From: Pseudonocardia alaniniphila
Lineage (GTDB): Bacteria > Actinomycetota > Actinomycetes > Mycobacteriales > Pseudonocardiaceae
NCBI RefSeq assembly: GCF_022524485.1
Contig: NZ_JAKXMK010000031.1
Coordinates: forward strand, 96,647 to 160,646
Length of the DNA: 64,000 nucleotides
Reading direction: 5' to 3'
Shown: positions 44,901 through 51,675 of the stretch, piece after piece
How the letters are laid out: each line of letters opens with the position of its first letter
How positions within the stretch are numbered: position 1 is the first letter of the stretch
Notes under the pieces: model-generated
Databases searched by the model: none
Seen by the model: the letters and a program-made list of their open reading frames with translations, nothing else
Told to the model about the DNA's origin: nothing
Translations under genes and position numbers: made by a program

Positions 44901-45350
44901 GTCGGTGGGCAGGAACGTCGCCGGGCGGTGGTGCTGCGGCCAGTTGAACTCCACGCCGCCCGCGATCCACGGGCCCGCGAGCCCCACGAGCGCCGGCTTG
45001 ATCACCGGGTTGCGGTAGAAGAAGTCGTAGCCCGAGCTGAGGTCGTGGCCCACGTGGATCCGGCCGCCGAGCTCCGGCAGCACGAGCACCCGCAACCACC
45101 TGTTCTCCAGGTGCACCGCCGCCCACTCGGCGGGCGCCTTCACAGGACTGATCCGGTCGTGGAACGGCAACGGGTAGACGCGGCCGGAAGAGCCCTGGTA
45201 GACGCGGCGATCGAGGTAGGCCGGGTAGCGGTCGGGTGGCTCAGGGAGGTAGCTGTCGATCGTCAGCAGGTCCCGCCAGACCGCCACCCCGGCGTCCGCC
45301 TGTTCGGCAGGGCGGGATGGGAGCTGCAGTCGTGACTCGCCGTCGAGCAT
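41940..45350 (-). CDS. DUF5107 protein with C-terminal TPR repeats
   Basis: A 1136-residue protein. The first ~430 residues form a beta-rich domain of the DUF5107 type (VYPLPFHDRISPVKAPAEW, VLPELGGRIHVGHDLSSGYD, GGVEFNWPQHHRP), related in appearance to mutarotase-like sugar-binding sandwiches. The remainder, roughly 500-1120, is a chain of TPR-like helical pairs (for example HYALGLVLERQGRPDEAYAA and WRNLGLAAHNHLGDAELARE). There is no signal peptide. It heads the leftward glycoside operon, divergent from the AraC regulator. The biochemical role is not established; it may bind a glycan and scaffold the hydrolases. The ATG at 45350 lacks a strong ribosome site, so the start may be slightly downstream. 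Confidence 0.82.
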   Translation of the reverse strand: MLDGESRLQLPSRPAEQADAGVAVWRDLLTIDSYLPEPPDRYPAYLDRRVYQGSSGRVYPLPFHDRISPVKAPAEWAAVHLENRWLRVLVLPELGGRIHVGHDLSSGYDFFYRNPVIKPALVGLAGPWIAGGVEFNWPQHHRPATFLPTDVEVEHEPDGAVTVWCSDHDPFTRMKGMHGIRLRPDRATLELRVRLYNRSEQTQTFLWWANVAARVGPHYQSFFPRDVRVVADHARRAVTAFPAADRPYYGVDYPGRHDQVAVAADDVEVRGDRLDWYRNIPVPTSYMCVGSREGFFGGYDHTARAGFVHVADRFLSVGKKQWTWGDAGFGHAWDRNLSDDGGAYVELMAGVFTDNQPDFAFIAPGETKVFSQVWYPIQEIGPVHAATVDAAVRVDVGQEGAHIGLATTAERDGCVLRFEDGDGRVVAEEIADVAPGRPWLRRVTLSPAHAAGRLRLRVLHEGAELVTWESLVPDPDGDVVPAREPAAPADVATVEELAVIGAHLEQYRHATRSPEAYWREALHRDPGHVASSVGLAARAYRRGDLAEAESLLRAAVARLTRHNANPQDTTAHYALGLVLERQGRPDEAYAAFATSSWTRPWRAAAGYRMARLDAAAGRDEAAFSRLEDVLRVEPEHLQARALSVIVLRRTGRHEQADQIARATLAIDPLDWWTRDVLGLPVTADAQTCLDVAIEHAGVGELDAALRMLDLAVEREVDRATGQTAAGPMLDYHRSAVLERLGRADDARQARERAQKADATWCFPARLDDALVLERAVAVDPEDARSRALLGHWLYAHDRPADAIAAWRAGSELDPTDPVVWRNLGLAAHNHLGDAELAREAYDRALAVAGADARLLFESDQLDARRGVAPEQRLARLLDARELVESRDDATVALAHLLLTAGRPDETRSLLLARTFQPWEGGEGEVLRVWDRLARLQAQRELAAGGVDAGRAAVALLDAALDPPLSLGEARHPLASTAELQLLRGDALSAAGDRAAAAAAWELAAAQQGDFLVMSTQPYSEATAASVLALRRLGRENEARDLADALREFCATLAATPATVDYFATSLPSMLLFTEDADVVQRRRVAFLRAQLAVLDGDEDGAREWLGELLTDDPHHVDALELLASITAPSPSTVLEA

Positions 45351-45441
45351 GCGGAGACGCTACGAGCGGACGCGCCGCGCCTGCATAGGCGAATCGACCG
45401 AGTTACCTGGACGATCCGATGGCCGGGAGTACGGTGCCGAC

Positions 45442-46305
45442 GTGCTGCTGCCCGATGGCTTCCCCGGCCAACGGCTGCGCGTGCTCCCACGCCCGCTCGT
45501 TTCGTCCGCATTGCGCCAGCCGCCGACGGCGAGCTTCCTCGTCACCGACGCCGGATACTTCCCGCGCGCAGCGAACCACGGCCGACGCCGCCCGCAAGGC
45601 GCCGGCGAGGCTGTCGTCATCGTCTGCACCGACGGGATCGGGCGCTGCCAGGTGGGGGAGCGGACCACCGTCGTCGCGCCGGGCTACGCCCTCGTCCTGC
45701 CCCCGCGGCTGGCCCACACCTACTGGGCTGATCCTCGCAACCCATGGACGATCTGGTGGTTGCACGCCGCCGGCTCACAGGTGCCGGAGCTGCTCTCGGT
45801 GGTCACCGAGGAAGGGCGCGAGCGTCTCGTCGAACTGCACGACACCTACCGCGCAGTGTCCGCCATCGACGATGCGATCGGGTTCCTGGAGCGGGACGAG
45901 ACCTTCCCCAGCCTCATCTCCGCCTCGGGCGCGGGGTGGGGGCTGCTGGCGCAGCTGGCAGCCGATGCCGTGGGCGGCGGGTACCAGCGCACCGAGCCGA
46001 TCCGCCAAGCCCAGGAGCACCTGCGACGCAATTTCGCGAAGCCGGTGAGCGTGCCGGAGCTCGCCCGCACGGCCGGGCTGTCGCCCTCGCACTTCTCGGC
46101 GCTCTTCCGCGCCGCGACCGGCGGTGGCGTCGTCGAGTACACCAAGCGCCTGCGGATGGCGCGGGCGCGCGAACTACTCATCACCTCGTCGCGGGACATC
46201 GCCGACATCGCGACGGCCGTCGGCTACACCGACGCGTTCTACTTCTCGCGCCAGTTCCGCACGGTCCACGGCTGCAGCCCGACCGCATACCGCAACGGGA
46301 CGTAA
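45442..46305 (+). CDS. AraC-family regulator of the glycoside operon
   Basis: About 287 residues. A cupin-like sugar-sensing domain (GRCQVGERTTVVAPGYALVL, AHTYWADPRNPWTIWWLHAA) is followed by two helix-turn-helix units: VPELARTAGLSPSHFSALFR and ARELLITSSRDIADIATAVG, with YTDAFYFSRQFRTVHGCSP. The GTG at 45442 is chosen because the longer frame from 45349 would share its start with the divergent operon and leave no promoter; GGGAG is upstream. It probably activates the seven-gene operon when the glycoside is present. A palindromic repeat begins four bases after its stop. Confidence 0.85.
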   Translation: MLLPDGFPGQRLRVLPRPLVSSALRQPPTASFLVTDAGYFPRAANHGRRRPQGAGEAVVIVCTDGIGRCQVGERTTVVAPGYALVLPPRLAHTYWADPRNPWTIWWLHAAGSQVPELLSVVTEEGRERLVELHDTYRAVSAIDDAIGFLERDETFPSLISASGAGWGLLAQLAADAVGGGYQRTEPIRQAQEHLRRNFAKPVSVPELARTAGLSPSHFSALFRAATGGGVVEYTKRLRMARARELLITSSRDIADIATAVGYTDAFYFSRQFRTVHGCSPTAYRNGT

Positions 46306-46308
46306 CGC

Positions 46309-46376
46309 GTTGTGGAGCTGTAGGGCTGTCGGGGCGGGGCGTATGACAGCGCTACGGCTCCGAAACGCGGGCTCCT
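46309..46376. repeat. Dispersed ~68-bp hairpin element, copy A
   Basis: GGAGCTGTAGGGCTGTC (46314-46330) pairs with GACAGCGCTACGGCTCC (46345-46361) around a GC-rich 14-base loop; flanks TTGTGGAGC and GAAACGCGGGC are shared with copy B at 48058-48126. It sits where the AraC and TetR genes converge, and its right arm encodes the last residues of the TetR protein. It probably acts as a bidirectional terminator. Confidence 0.75.
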
Positions 46377-46954
46377 AGCCCTGCGACGAGGAGCTCGACC
46401 ATGCGGCGTGCGTCGTAGCTCGGATCGCTGTCGGCGCCTATGCAGAGGTTCCCGACGCCGCGCATGAGCTCGTAGGCCTCCAGGTCGGATCGAATCTCGC
46501 CGGAACCGGCCGCAGCGTCGAGCAGTTGGGCGCACACGGGCACGAGGCGGTCGAGGAAGTAGGCGTGCAGCGTGTCGAAGCCGGCGTCGTCGGACTGCAG
46601 AACGGCAGCCAGTCCGTGCTTGGTGACGAGAAAATCAACGAAGAGGTTGATCCAACGCCGTAGTGCGGCGTGAGGACTGGCGCTGCTCGCCAGCAGGGCC
46701 GGGCCTGCCTCGGCGCACGCCTCGACCTGGTGCCGGTAGACGGCGATGATGAGGTCCGCCCGGGTCGGGAAGTGACGGTAGATCGTGCCCGTCCCGACGC
46801 CGGCCCTGGCCGCGATGTCGCGTACCGGCGCTTCCACGCCTGATGTGACGAAGACCGCGGCGGCCGCGTCGAGCAGGGTCTGCTCGTTCCGCCGGGCGTC
46901 CGCCCGCTTGGACCGGGCTGCGTGTCCGGTGCCCTCGTCGCTGTCGTTCACCAC
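46352..46954 (-). CDS. TetR-family transcriptional regulator
   Basis: About 200 residues. The helix-turn-helix reads LLDAAAAVFVTSGVEAPVRD, then IAARAGVGTGTIYRHFPTRA, followed by a C-terminal helical ligand domain of the AcrR/SbtR type. GTG 46954 has GGAGGGAG upstream and is preferred; the frame is open to an ATG at 47032, but that would place two operators inside the coding region. The final codons (RVSEP, stop) lie inside the right arm of a palindromic repeat. It is divergent from an LLM oxidoreductase, and GGAAC-N3-GTTCC operators lie between them, so it likely represses both genes. Confidence 0.85.
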   Translation of the reverse strand: MVNDSDEGTGHAARSKRADARRNEQTLLDAAAAVFVTSGVEAPVRDIAARAGVGTGTIYRHFPTRADLIIAVYRHQVEACAEAGPALLASSASPHAALRRWINLFVDFLVTKHGLAAVLQSDDAGFDTLHAYFLDRLVPVCAQLLDAAAGSGEIRSDLEAYELMRGVGNLCIGADSDPSYDARRMVELLVAGLGARVSEP

Positions 46955-46984
46955 GTCGCTCCCTCCGCTATCGAGCTTGCCAAG

Positions 46985-47022
46985 CGGAACGATGTTCCGT
47001 ATCGTTAGTGGAACAAGGTTCC
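46985..47022. promoter_or_regulatory. Tandem TetR operators GGAAC-N3-GTTCC
   Basis: CGGAACGATGTTCCG (46985-46999) is a perfect palindrome around three central bases, and GGAACAAGGTTCC (47010-47022) repeats it 24 bases away. Both lie directly upstream of the TetR start, consistent with autorepression. Confidence 0.65.
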
Positions 47023-47145
47023 GTTTGCTCATGATGTCAGAGCGGAGAGCGGAGAGCGGAGCCGCGCATCGTCGTCACGCTTCACCCGCGATCGAGGAAC
47101 GCGGGCATGCACCGCTCGTGAGCGACTCGCGTTCCGCATTCTTTC

Positions 47146-47158
47146 GGAATCATGTTCC
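47146..47158. promoter_or_regulatory. Third operator-like site GGAATCATGTTCC
   Basis: It differs from the two sites beside the TetR gene by one base in the left arm and lies 31 bases before the LLM start codon. The same regulator is therefore likely to control the LLM gene. Confidence 0.55.
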
Positions 47159-47189
47159 GGTTCTCGCGATCGAAAGGACCACAGGCTCG

Positions 47190-48095
47190 ATGACGTACAC
47201 ACCCCGGCCGAGTTTCGGGATCATGACCGCGCCCATGCAGGTCGACTACCACGACGTCCTACGGGTTTGGCGCGAGGCGGACGCGATTCCGGAGATCGAG
47301 CACGCGTGGCTGTTCGATCACCTCATGCCGATCGGCGGCGACCCGGACGGGCCGATCCACGAAGGCTGGACGCTTCTCTCTGCGCTCGCCGCGCAGACCG
47401 AACGACTACGCCTCGGCCTGCTCGTCACCAGCAACCGCTTCCGACCGCCGACAATGCTGGCCAAGATCGCCGCGACCGTCGACATCGTCTCCGGTGGACG
47501 GCTCGACTTCGGCATCGGCGCAGGCTCGCGGCCCAGCCACCCGCTGGCTCGGCGCGAGTACGACGCCCACGGCCTGCCGTTCCACGACGCAACGCATGCC
47601 GTGGGCAGCCTCGCCGAAGCCTGCACGGTGATCCGGCGGCTGTGGACCGAGGACAAGCCGTTCGATTTCCACGGCGCCTACATTCAGGTCACCGGGGCGT
47701 TCTGCAATCCCAAACCCGTGCAGCGCCCCAACCCGCCGATCCTCATCGGCGGACGCTCGTCCGCGACGCTGCGCGTGGTCGCCGAGCACGCCGACGTGTG
47801 GAACATCCCGGGCGGCGACATCGACGACGTCGTCAGCCGCAGCGCACTGCTGGACCGCAATTGCGACGAGATCGGTCGCGACCCCGCCTCAATTCTCCGT
47901 TCGATCCACCTGCCCGTCTCCTACGCCCAGCCCGGTGTCACCCGGGACGCGATCGGCGAGGCGATAGACGCCGGCGTCGGCCACGTCGTACTAGGACTAC
48001 CGGCCCCCTACCCCACGGGCGTGGCACGGTGGGTCGCCGACGAGCTCATCAGCCCACATTGTGGAGCCGTAGTGCTGTCGAGGCGGGGCGTATGA
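47190..48095 (+). CDS. LLM class oxidoreductase, probably F420-dependent
   Basis: A 301-residue luciferase-like protein starting MTYTPRPSFGIMTAPMQVDY. AWLFDHLMPIGGDPDGPIHE, LGLLVTSNRFRPPTMLAKIA and DIVSGGRLDFGIGAGSRPSH are typical of short actinobacterial members that use coenzyme F420. PNPPILIGGRS marks the late barrel strand. GAAAGGA precedes the ATG at 47190. The substrate is unknown. A site matching the operators of the divergent TetR gene lies 31 bases upstream. The last ~12 residues (CGAVVLSRRGV) are encoded by the left arm of a palindromic repeat, so the natural C-terminus may have been changed by that insertion. Confidence 0.85.
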   Translation: MTYTPRPSFGIMTAPMQVDYHDVLRVWREADAIPEIEHAWLFDHLMPIGGDPDGPIHEGWTLLSALAAQTERLRLGLLVTSNRFRPPTMLAKIAATVDIVSGGRLDFGIGAGSRPSHPLARREYDAHGLPFHDATHAVGSLAEACTVIRRLWTEDKPFDFHGAYIQVTGAFCNPKPVQRPNPPILIGGRSSATLRVVAEHADVWNIPGGDIDDVVSRSALLDRNCDEIGRDPASILRSIHLPVSYAQPGVTRDAIGEAIDAGVGHVVLGLPAPYPTGVARWVADELISPHCGAVVLSRRGV

Positions 48096-48126
48096 CAGCA
48101 CCACGGCTCCGAAACACGGGCACCTA
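48058..48126. repeat. Dispersed ~68-bp hairpin element, copy B
   Basis: GGAGCCGTAGTGCTGTC (48063-48079) pairs with GACAGCACCACGGCTCC (48094-48110), 16 of 17 positions, around GAGGCGGGGCGTAT. It matches copy A at 46309-46376. It covers the end of the LLM gene and the stop codon of the convergent alcohol dehydrogenase, so it probably terminates both transcripts. Confidence 0.78.
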
Positions 48127-49110
48127 ATTCAGTGCTAGCGCGATCTTGCCGCCCTTTTGGTCGCGGGCCGCTTCCATTGCCTCCTGTGCCTTTTCCAGCG
48201 GGTAGATCGGGTCCAGGAACGGGCTCACGTCTATCCCGCCGGTGTGGATCAAGTCGATGGCCTCGCGGAAGGCCGTCAGTCCCGGCTCGATCTGGGTGCT
48301 GTGGTTGTGCTCGATCGAGGGCTGCTTGACCCACGCCTCGTTGTAGTCCCAGGTGGTGGGGCCTTTCGGCTTCTCGGGGAAGCCGAAGTAGCCGATGCGG
48401 CCACGCGGTCGCACCGCGTGCAGGCACTGGATGCGCGTCTCGTCGTACCCGACCGCCTCGATCACCAGGTCCGCGCCCACACCGCCGGTCGCGTCCCGCA
48501 CCGCCTCGACGAACGATCCCTCCGTGACGTCGACGACCACGTCGGCACCGAACTCCTTCGCGATCCTCAGCCGCGACGGCGCCTTGTCGGCGATCACCAC
48601 GGTGGAGAAGCCGGCACGGCGCGCCAGCTGGGCGAAGAACAGGCCTGCGGACCCGGCGCCGCAGATCGCGGCGGTCAGCCCGTCGGCGGGCCCGGCGATC
48701 GCCTGCGGCCAGAACCGGCGCATCGCGTACACGGTGGTGCCGAGCTGCTGGGCCATCAGCAGGCGGTCCAGGTCCCCGCCCTCCGGCAGCGTCACCAGCG
48801 ACCGGTGCAGGACGGACTGCCACTCGGCGAAGCACCGCGCGTCCGGCGGCACCGGCGCGATGAGTACGGCGTCCCCGGGGGCGAACTCGGGCGAACGGGA
48901 CTCCTCGACGATCCCGACGCCCTCGTGTCCGGGGAATCCGGGCGGCGCCGGGAACTCGCCGCGGTAGAACCCGTCGAAGATGATGTGCAGGTCGCTGCCG
49001 CAGATCGAACCGCGGTGCGCACGGACCAGCACCTCGTCGTCACGGATTTCCGGGATCGGGACCTCGACCGTCTCCAGCCGACCCGGTGCCACGAGTTGCA
49101 CTGCCCGCAT
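48124..49110 (-). CDS. Zinc-type alcohol dehydrogenase (MDR family)
   Basis: A 328-residue medium-chain dehydrogenase. The catalytic zinc region is GSICGSDLH (Cys37) and PGHEGVG (His62, Glu63); the NAD(P)-binding motif is ICGAGSAGLFFAQLA. The four-cysteine structural zinc lobe usual in alcohol dehydrogenases is missing, and only a single cysteine (ARCFAEW) remains there. The insert FGFPEKPKGPTTWDYNEAWV is unusual. It follows a ThDP-dependent enzyme gene by 8 bases on the same strand, so it may reduce or oxidise the aldehyde or acyloin handled by that enzyme. The substrate is unknown. Confidence 0.82.
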   Translation of the reverse strand: MRAVQLVAPGRLETVEVPIPEIRDDEVLVRAHRGSICGSDLHIIFDGFYRGEFPAPPGFPGHEGVGIVEESRSPEFAPGDAVLIAPVPPDARCFAEWQSVLHRSLVTLPEGGDLDRLLMAQQLGTTVYAMRRFWPQAIAGPADGLTAAICGAGSAGLFFAQLARRAGFSTVVIADKAPSRLRIAKEFGADVVVDVTEGSFVEAVRDATGGVGADLVIEAVGYDETRIQCLHAVRPRGRIGYFGFPEKPKGPTTWDYNEAWVKQPSIEHNHSTQIEPGLTAFREAIDLIHTGGIDVSPFLDPIYPLEKAQEAMEAARDQKGGKIALALN

Positions 49111-49118
49111 CGCTTCTC

Positions 49119-50795
49119 CTAACCCTGGTAGCTCGCGTAGTCGAAGGTCGAGTACTTCTTCTCCCGGGTGGTGACGAACTCGACGAGTGCGGGTGTGCCC
49201 GCCTCCGTCGCGGCGATCGCCTCGCGCAGCGCCGGCGCGATGCGGCCCGGCTCGGTCACCCGCTCGCTGTGCAGCCCGAAAGCGCGCGCCGTGGTCGCGT
49301 AGTCGCCGGAGATGTCGGTGCTCCCGAAGCGCTCACGAGAGGTGGCCATGATCTTGTCCTCCATGGCCATCGCGAAGTTGTTGAACAGTACGGACAGGAT
49401 CGGGATCCCGGCTCTGGCGCACGTCTCCAGATCCATGCCGGTCATCCCGATCGCGGCGTCGCCCCACACGTTGACGCACAGCCGATCCGGCCGGGCGAGC
49501 TTCGCACCCATCGCCAATCCGAGGCCGTAGCCGAGCTGCGTGGATTTGCCCCACCCGAGGTAGCTGTGCGGTGCGACCGGCCGCCAGAACGGCGAGAGCT
49601 CGTCGCGCGGGCTGCCCGCGTCGTGGGTGATGATCGTGCGCTCGACGTCCACGAGGTGCAGCAGGTCCCAGATCACGCGGTACGGCGAGAGCGGCGTCTC
49701 GTCGCTGGTCAGATAGGGCATCCAGGAATCCAGCCAGGGCTTGTGCAGCTCCTGGATCCGGCCGGCGACCGCGTCCGCCCGGCCTCGCGGTCCGCCACCC
49801 AGCCGCTCCCGTACGGCCTCGATCAGCAGATCCAGCGCGAGCGCGGTGTCGCCGAGCAGGGCGTGTTCGGTGGGGACGTTCTTGTTGAGGTCGCCCGGGT
49901 CGAGGGTGTTGTGCACGAACGTCTTCCCCGCCGTCGGGAAGCGGATCCCGAACGGGGTGGCGGTGAAGCTCGCCCCGATCCCGAACACGACGTCGGCGTC
50001 GCGGACGTGCTCGAAAACCGCGCGGGGCATCGCAACGCCGCCCGAGCCGAGGGAGAGTGGATGTGTCTCGGGGAACGCGCTCTTGCCCTCCAGGCTGGTG
50101 GTGACCGGGGCCTCCAGCAGTTCGGCGAGGGCGCGCAGCTGTCCCCATGCCCTCGCCCGGTGCACGCCCTGCCCGGCGTAGAGCAGGGGGCGCTCCGCCG
50201 CGACCAGCGCCGCCGCAGCCGCCTCGACGGATTCGGTGTCCGGCGCGGAGCGCACCCGCCGCGACGGCACGTAAGCGTCGAGCCCCGGCGCCTCCTCCGT
50301 CCACACATCCGCCGGGATCTCCACGAGCACCGGTCCCGGCCGTCCGTTGCGAGCCTGCGTGAACGCCCGGCGCAGGGCGGGGACGAGCCCGGCACCCGTG
50401 GTGACCTGCTCGGTCGACTTGGTGACGTGGCGGAAGTTCAGCGCGGCGTTGAACGTGGGCGACACCCACGTCTGCGCGCGTGGCGCCCCACCGGGGATCA
50501 CGACGAGCGGAACGCCCTCGGAATACGCCTGCGCCACAGCACCGAACGAGTTCTCCACGCCCGGACCGGCCTGCATGCAGAAGACCCCGACAGTGTCCCC
50601 GAGCCGGCTGATCGCGTCCGCCATGTGGATACCGACGCGTTCCTGCCGGACGATCACCGGCCGGATTAGCGCGGCGGCGGCGGACTCGATGAGCGGATTC
50701 AGCGGATAGGCGAGGAGATGCTCTACGCCCTCGCGGCGGAGCACCTCCGCCGCGACCGTGGCGACGTCCGGTGTGCGGTCGGCCGGGGCGCTCAC
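49119..50795 (-). CDS. Thiamine-diphosphate-dependent enzyme (acetolactate synthase-like)
   Basis: A 558-residue enzyme with three ThDP-enzyme domains. The conserved glutamate that activates the cofactor is Glu52 (VRQERVG), the middle domain begins near residue 190, and the cofactor motif is WGDAAIGMTGMD through LFNNFAM (GD...NN). It resembles acetolactate synthase/oxalyl-CoA decarboxylase relatives but is not in a branched-chain amino-acid operon and has no small regulatory subunit. It would decarboxylate or ligate a 2-oxoacid. The GTG start at 50795 has a GGAGG-like site upstream. It forms a two-gene operon with the dehydrogenase; an inverted repeat lies upstream at 50883-50899. Confidence 0.85.
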   Translation of the reverse strand: MSAPADRTPDVATVAAEVLRREGVEHLLAYPLNPLIESAAAALIRPVIVRQERVGIHMADAISRLGDTVGVFCMQAGPGVENSFGAVAQAYSEGVPLVVIPGGAPRAQTWVSPTFNAALNFRHVTKSTEQVTTGAGLVPALRRAFTQARNGRPGPVLVEIPADVWTEEAPGLDAYVPSRRVRSAPDTESVEAAAAALVAAERPLLYAGQGVHRARAWGQLRALAELLEAPVTTSLEGKSAFPETHPLSLGSGGVAMPRAVFEHVRDADVVFGIGASFTATPFGIRFPTAGKTFVHNTLDPGDLNKNVPTEHALLGDTALALDLLIEAVRERLGGGPRGRADAVAGRIQELHKPWLDSWMPYLTSDETPLSPYRVIWDLLHLVDVERTIITHDAGSPRDELSPFWRPVAPHSYLGWGKSTQLGYGLGLAMGAKLARPDRLCVNVWGDAAIGMTGMDLETCARAGIPILSVLFNNFAMAMEDKIMATSRERFGSTDISGDYATTARAFGLHSERVTEPGRIAPALREAIAATEAGTPALVEFVTTREKKYSTFDYASYQG

Positions 50796-50882
50796 GGCTC
50801 GATCACGGTTGCCCTCCTCGGCTCCGATGCCGGACGCCGGACCGTGACGTCCTGATCGCTCACACTACGGATCTTCGTGGCC

Positions 50883-50899
50883 CTGACGTAGAACGTCAG
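50883..50899. promoter_or_regulatory. Operator-like inverted repeat CTGACGT-AGA-ACGTCAG
   Basis: Perfect seven-base arms separated by three bases, 88 bases upstream of the ThDP-enzyme start. This is the best operator candidate for the ThDP enzyme/dehydrogenase operon; no cognate regulator gene is adjacent. Confidence 0.45.
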
Positions 50900-51005
50900 C
50901 TGCTCGGCGGCAGGTTCAGGACAGATGTCCCGGACACGGTGGGCCGTTCGACTCGGCCACCGGCCCGGCGGGTGTCCGCCCCGATGCATTCAGAGTGCGC
51001 CGCCT

Positions 51006-51467
51006 TCAGCCTTCGAGCAGGCCGTACTTCTTGATCCACGCAGACCGGAGATCGGACTCCTGGGCATGGCCGACGGTGTAGGCCGGTGACAAGAGCTCTG
51101 CCATCTCTGTCACGAGGATCTTCACAGCATGGTGGCTGACGTAGTCGTCACCGTGCGTAGGGCGCACCCATGCGGCTATCCATTCGAAATCAGCGTGCCC
51201 GGGCCCGAGAATCTCTGCTGTGCCCCGGAATCGGTAGCCCCTGCGCGAGAGGAAGTCCACCACATTGACCTCCACGTCCGGGCGGTGCCGCAGGTTCTCG
51301 ACGGTCTGAGGCGATGCCATATCGGCGAAGATCAGATGCTCGGAGTCGAGTACCCGCACTGATCCTTTGGGGGAGAGGTTCGGTCTGCCATCCGGACGAA
51401 CAGTCGCAACGAACGCAAGTTTCGCATTCTCGACGACATCGACCATGTCCTGTGTGAAACCGGCCAT
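51006..51467 (-). CDS. Pyridoxamine-5'-phosphate-oxidase-fold flavoprotein
   Basis: A 153-residue split-barrel protein of the PPOX class. LAFVATVRPDGRPNLSPKGS is the flavin-binding start, followed by LIFADMASPQTVENLRHRPD and a PTHGDDYVSHHAVKI segment. Relatives bind FMN or F420 and reduce small molecules. GAGGAG lies upstream of the ATG. It is divergent from a PdxR/MocR-type regulator, which probably controls it; such pairing suggests a link to vitamin B6 or amino-acid metabolism, but the residues do not prove pyridoxamine phosphate oxidase activity. Confidence 0.82.
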   Translation of the reverse strand: MAGFTQDMVDVVENAKLAFVATVRPDGRPNLSPKGSVRVLDSEHLIFADMASPQTVENLRHRPDVEVNVVDFLSRRGYRFRGTAEILGPGHADFEWIAAWVRPTHGDDYVSHHAVKILVTEMAELLSPAYTVGHAQESDLRSAWIKKYGLLEG

Positions 51468-51675
51468 TGAGAGAGCTCCTCATCTTGACGCGGATGATCG
51501 GCATGGCGACACGCAGAATTACCGGTCAGCTCACCGGTCTTGTTGTCGACCATGCTCAGTGGTGCGCTTGCGCTGTCCTCGCAATCCTCGCGGAACACCT
51601 CGACCGTACGACGTTGTGGCACCCGAACCTGAGTCCACTCTGCCGTTGTTTTTGGGTTCCGGTTAGCGTCGGGAG

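Noticed and set aside
51531..51548. ACCGGTCAGCTCACCGGT in the PPOX/PdxR intergenic region as an operator
   Set aside because: It is only two copies of a common 6-base palindrome. MocR sites usually show longer direct repeats, and none is clear here.
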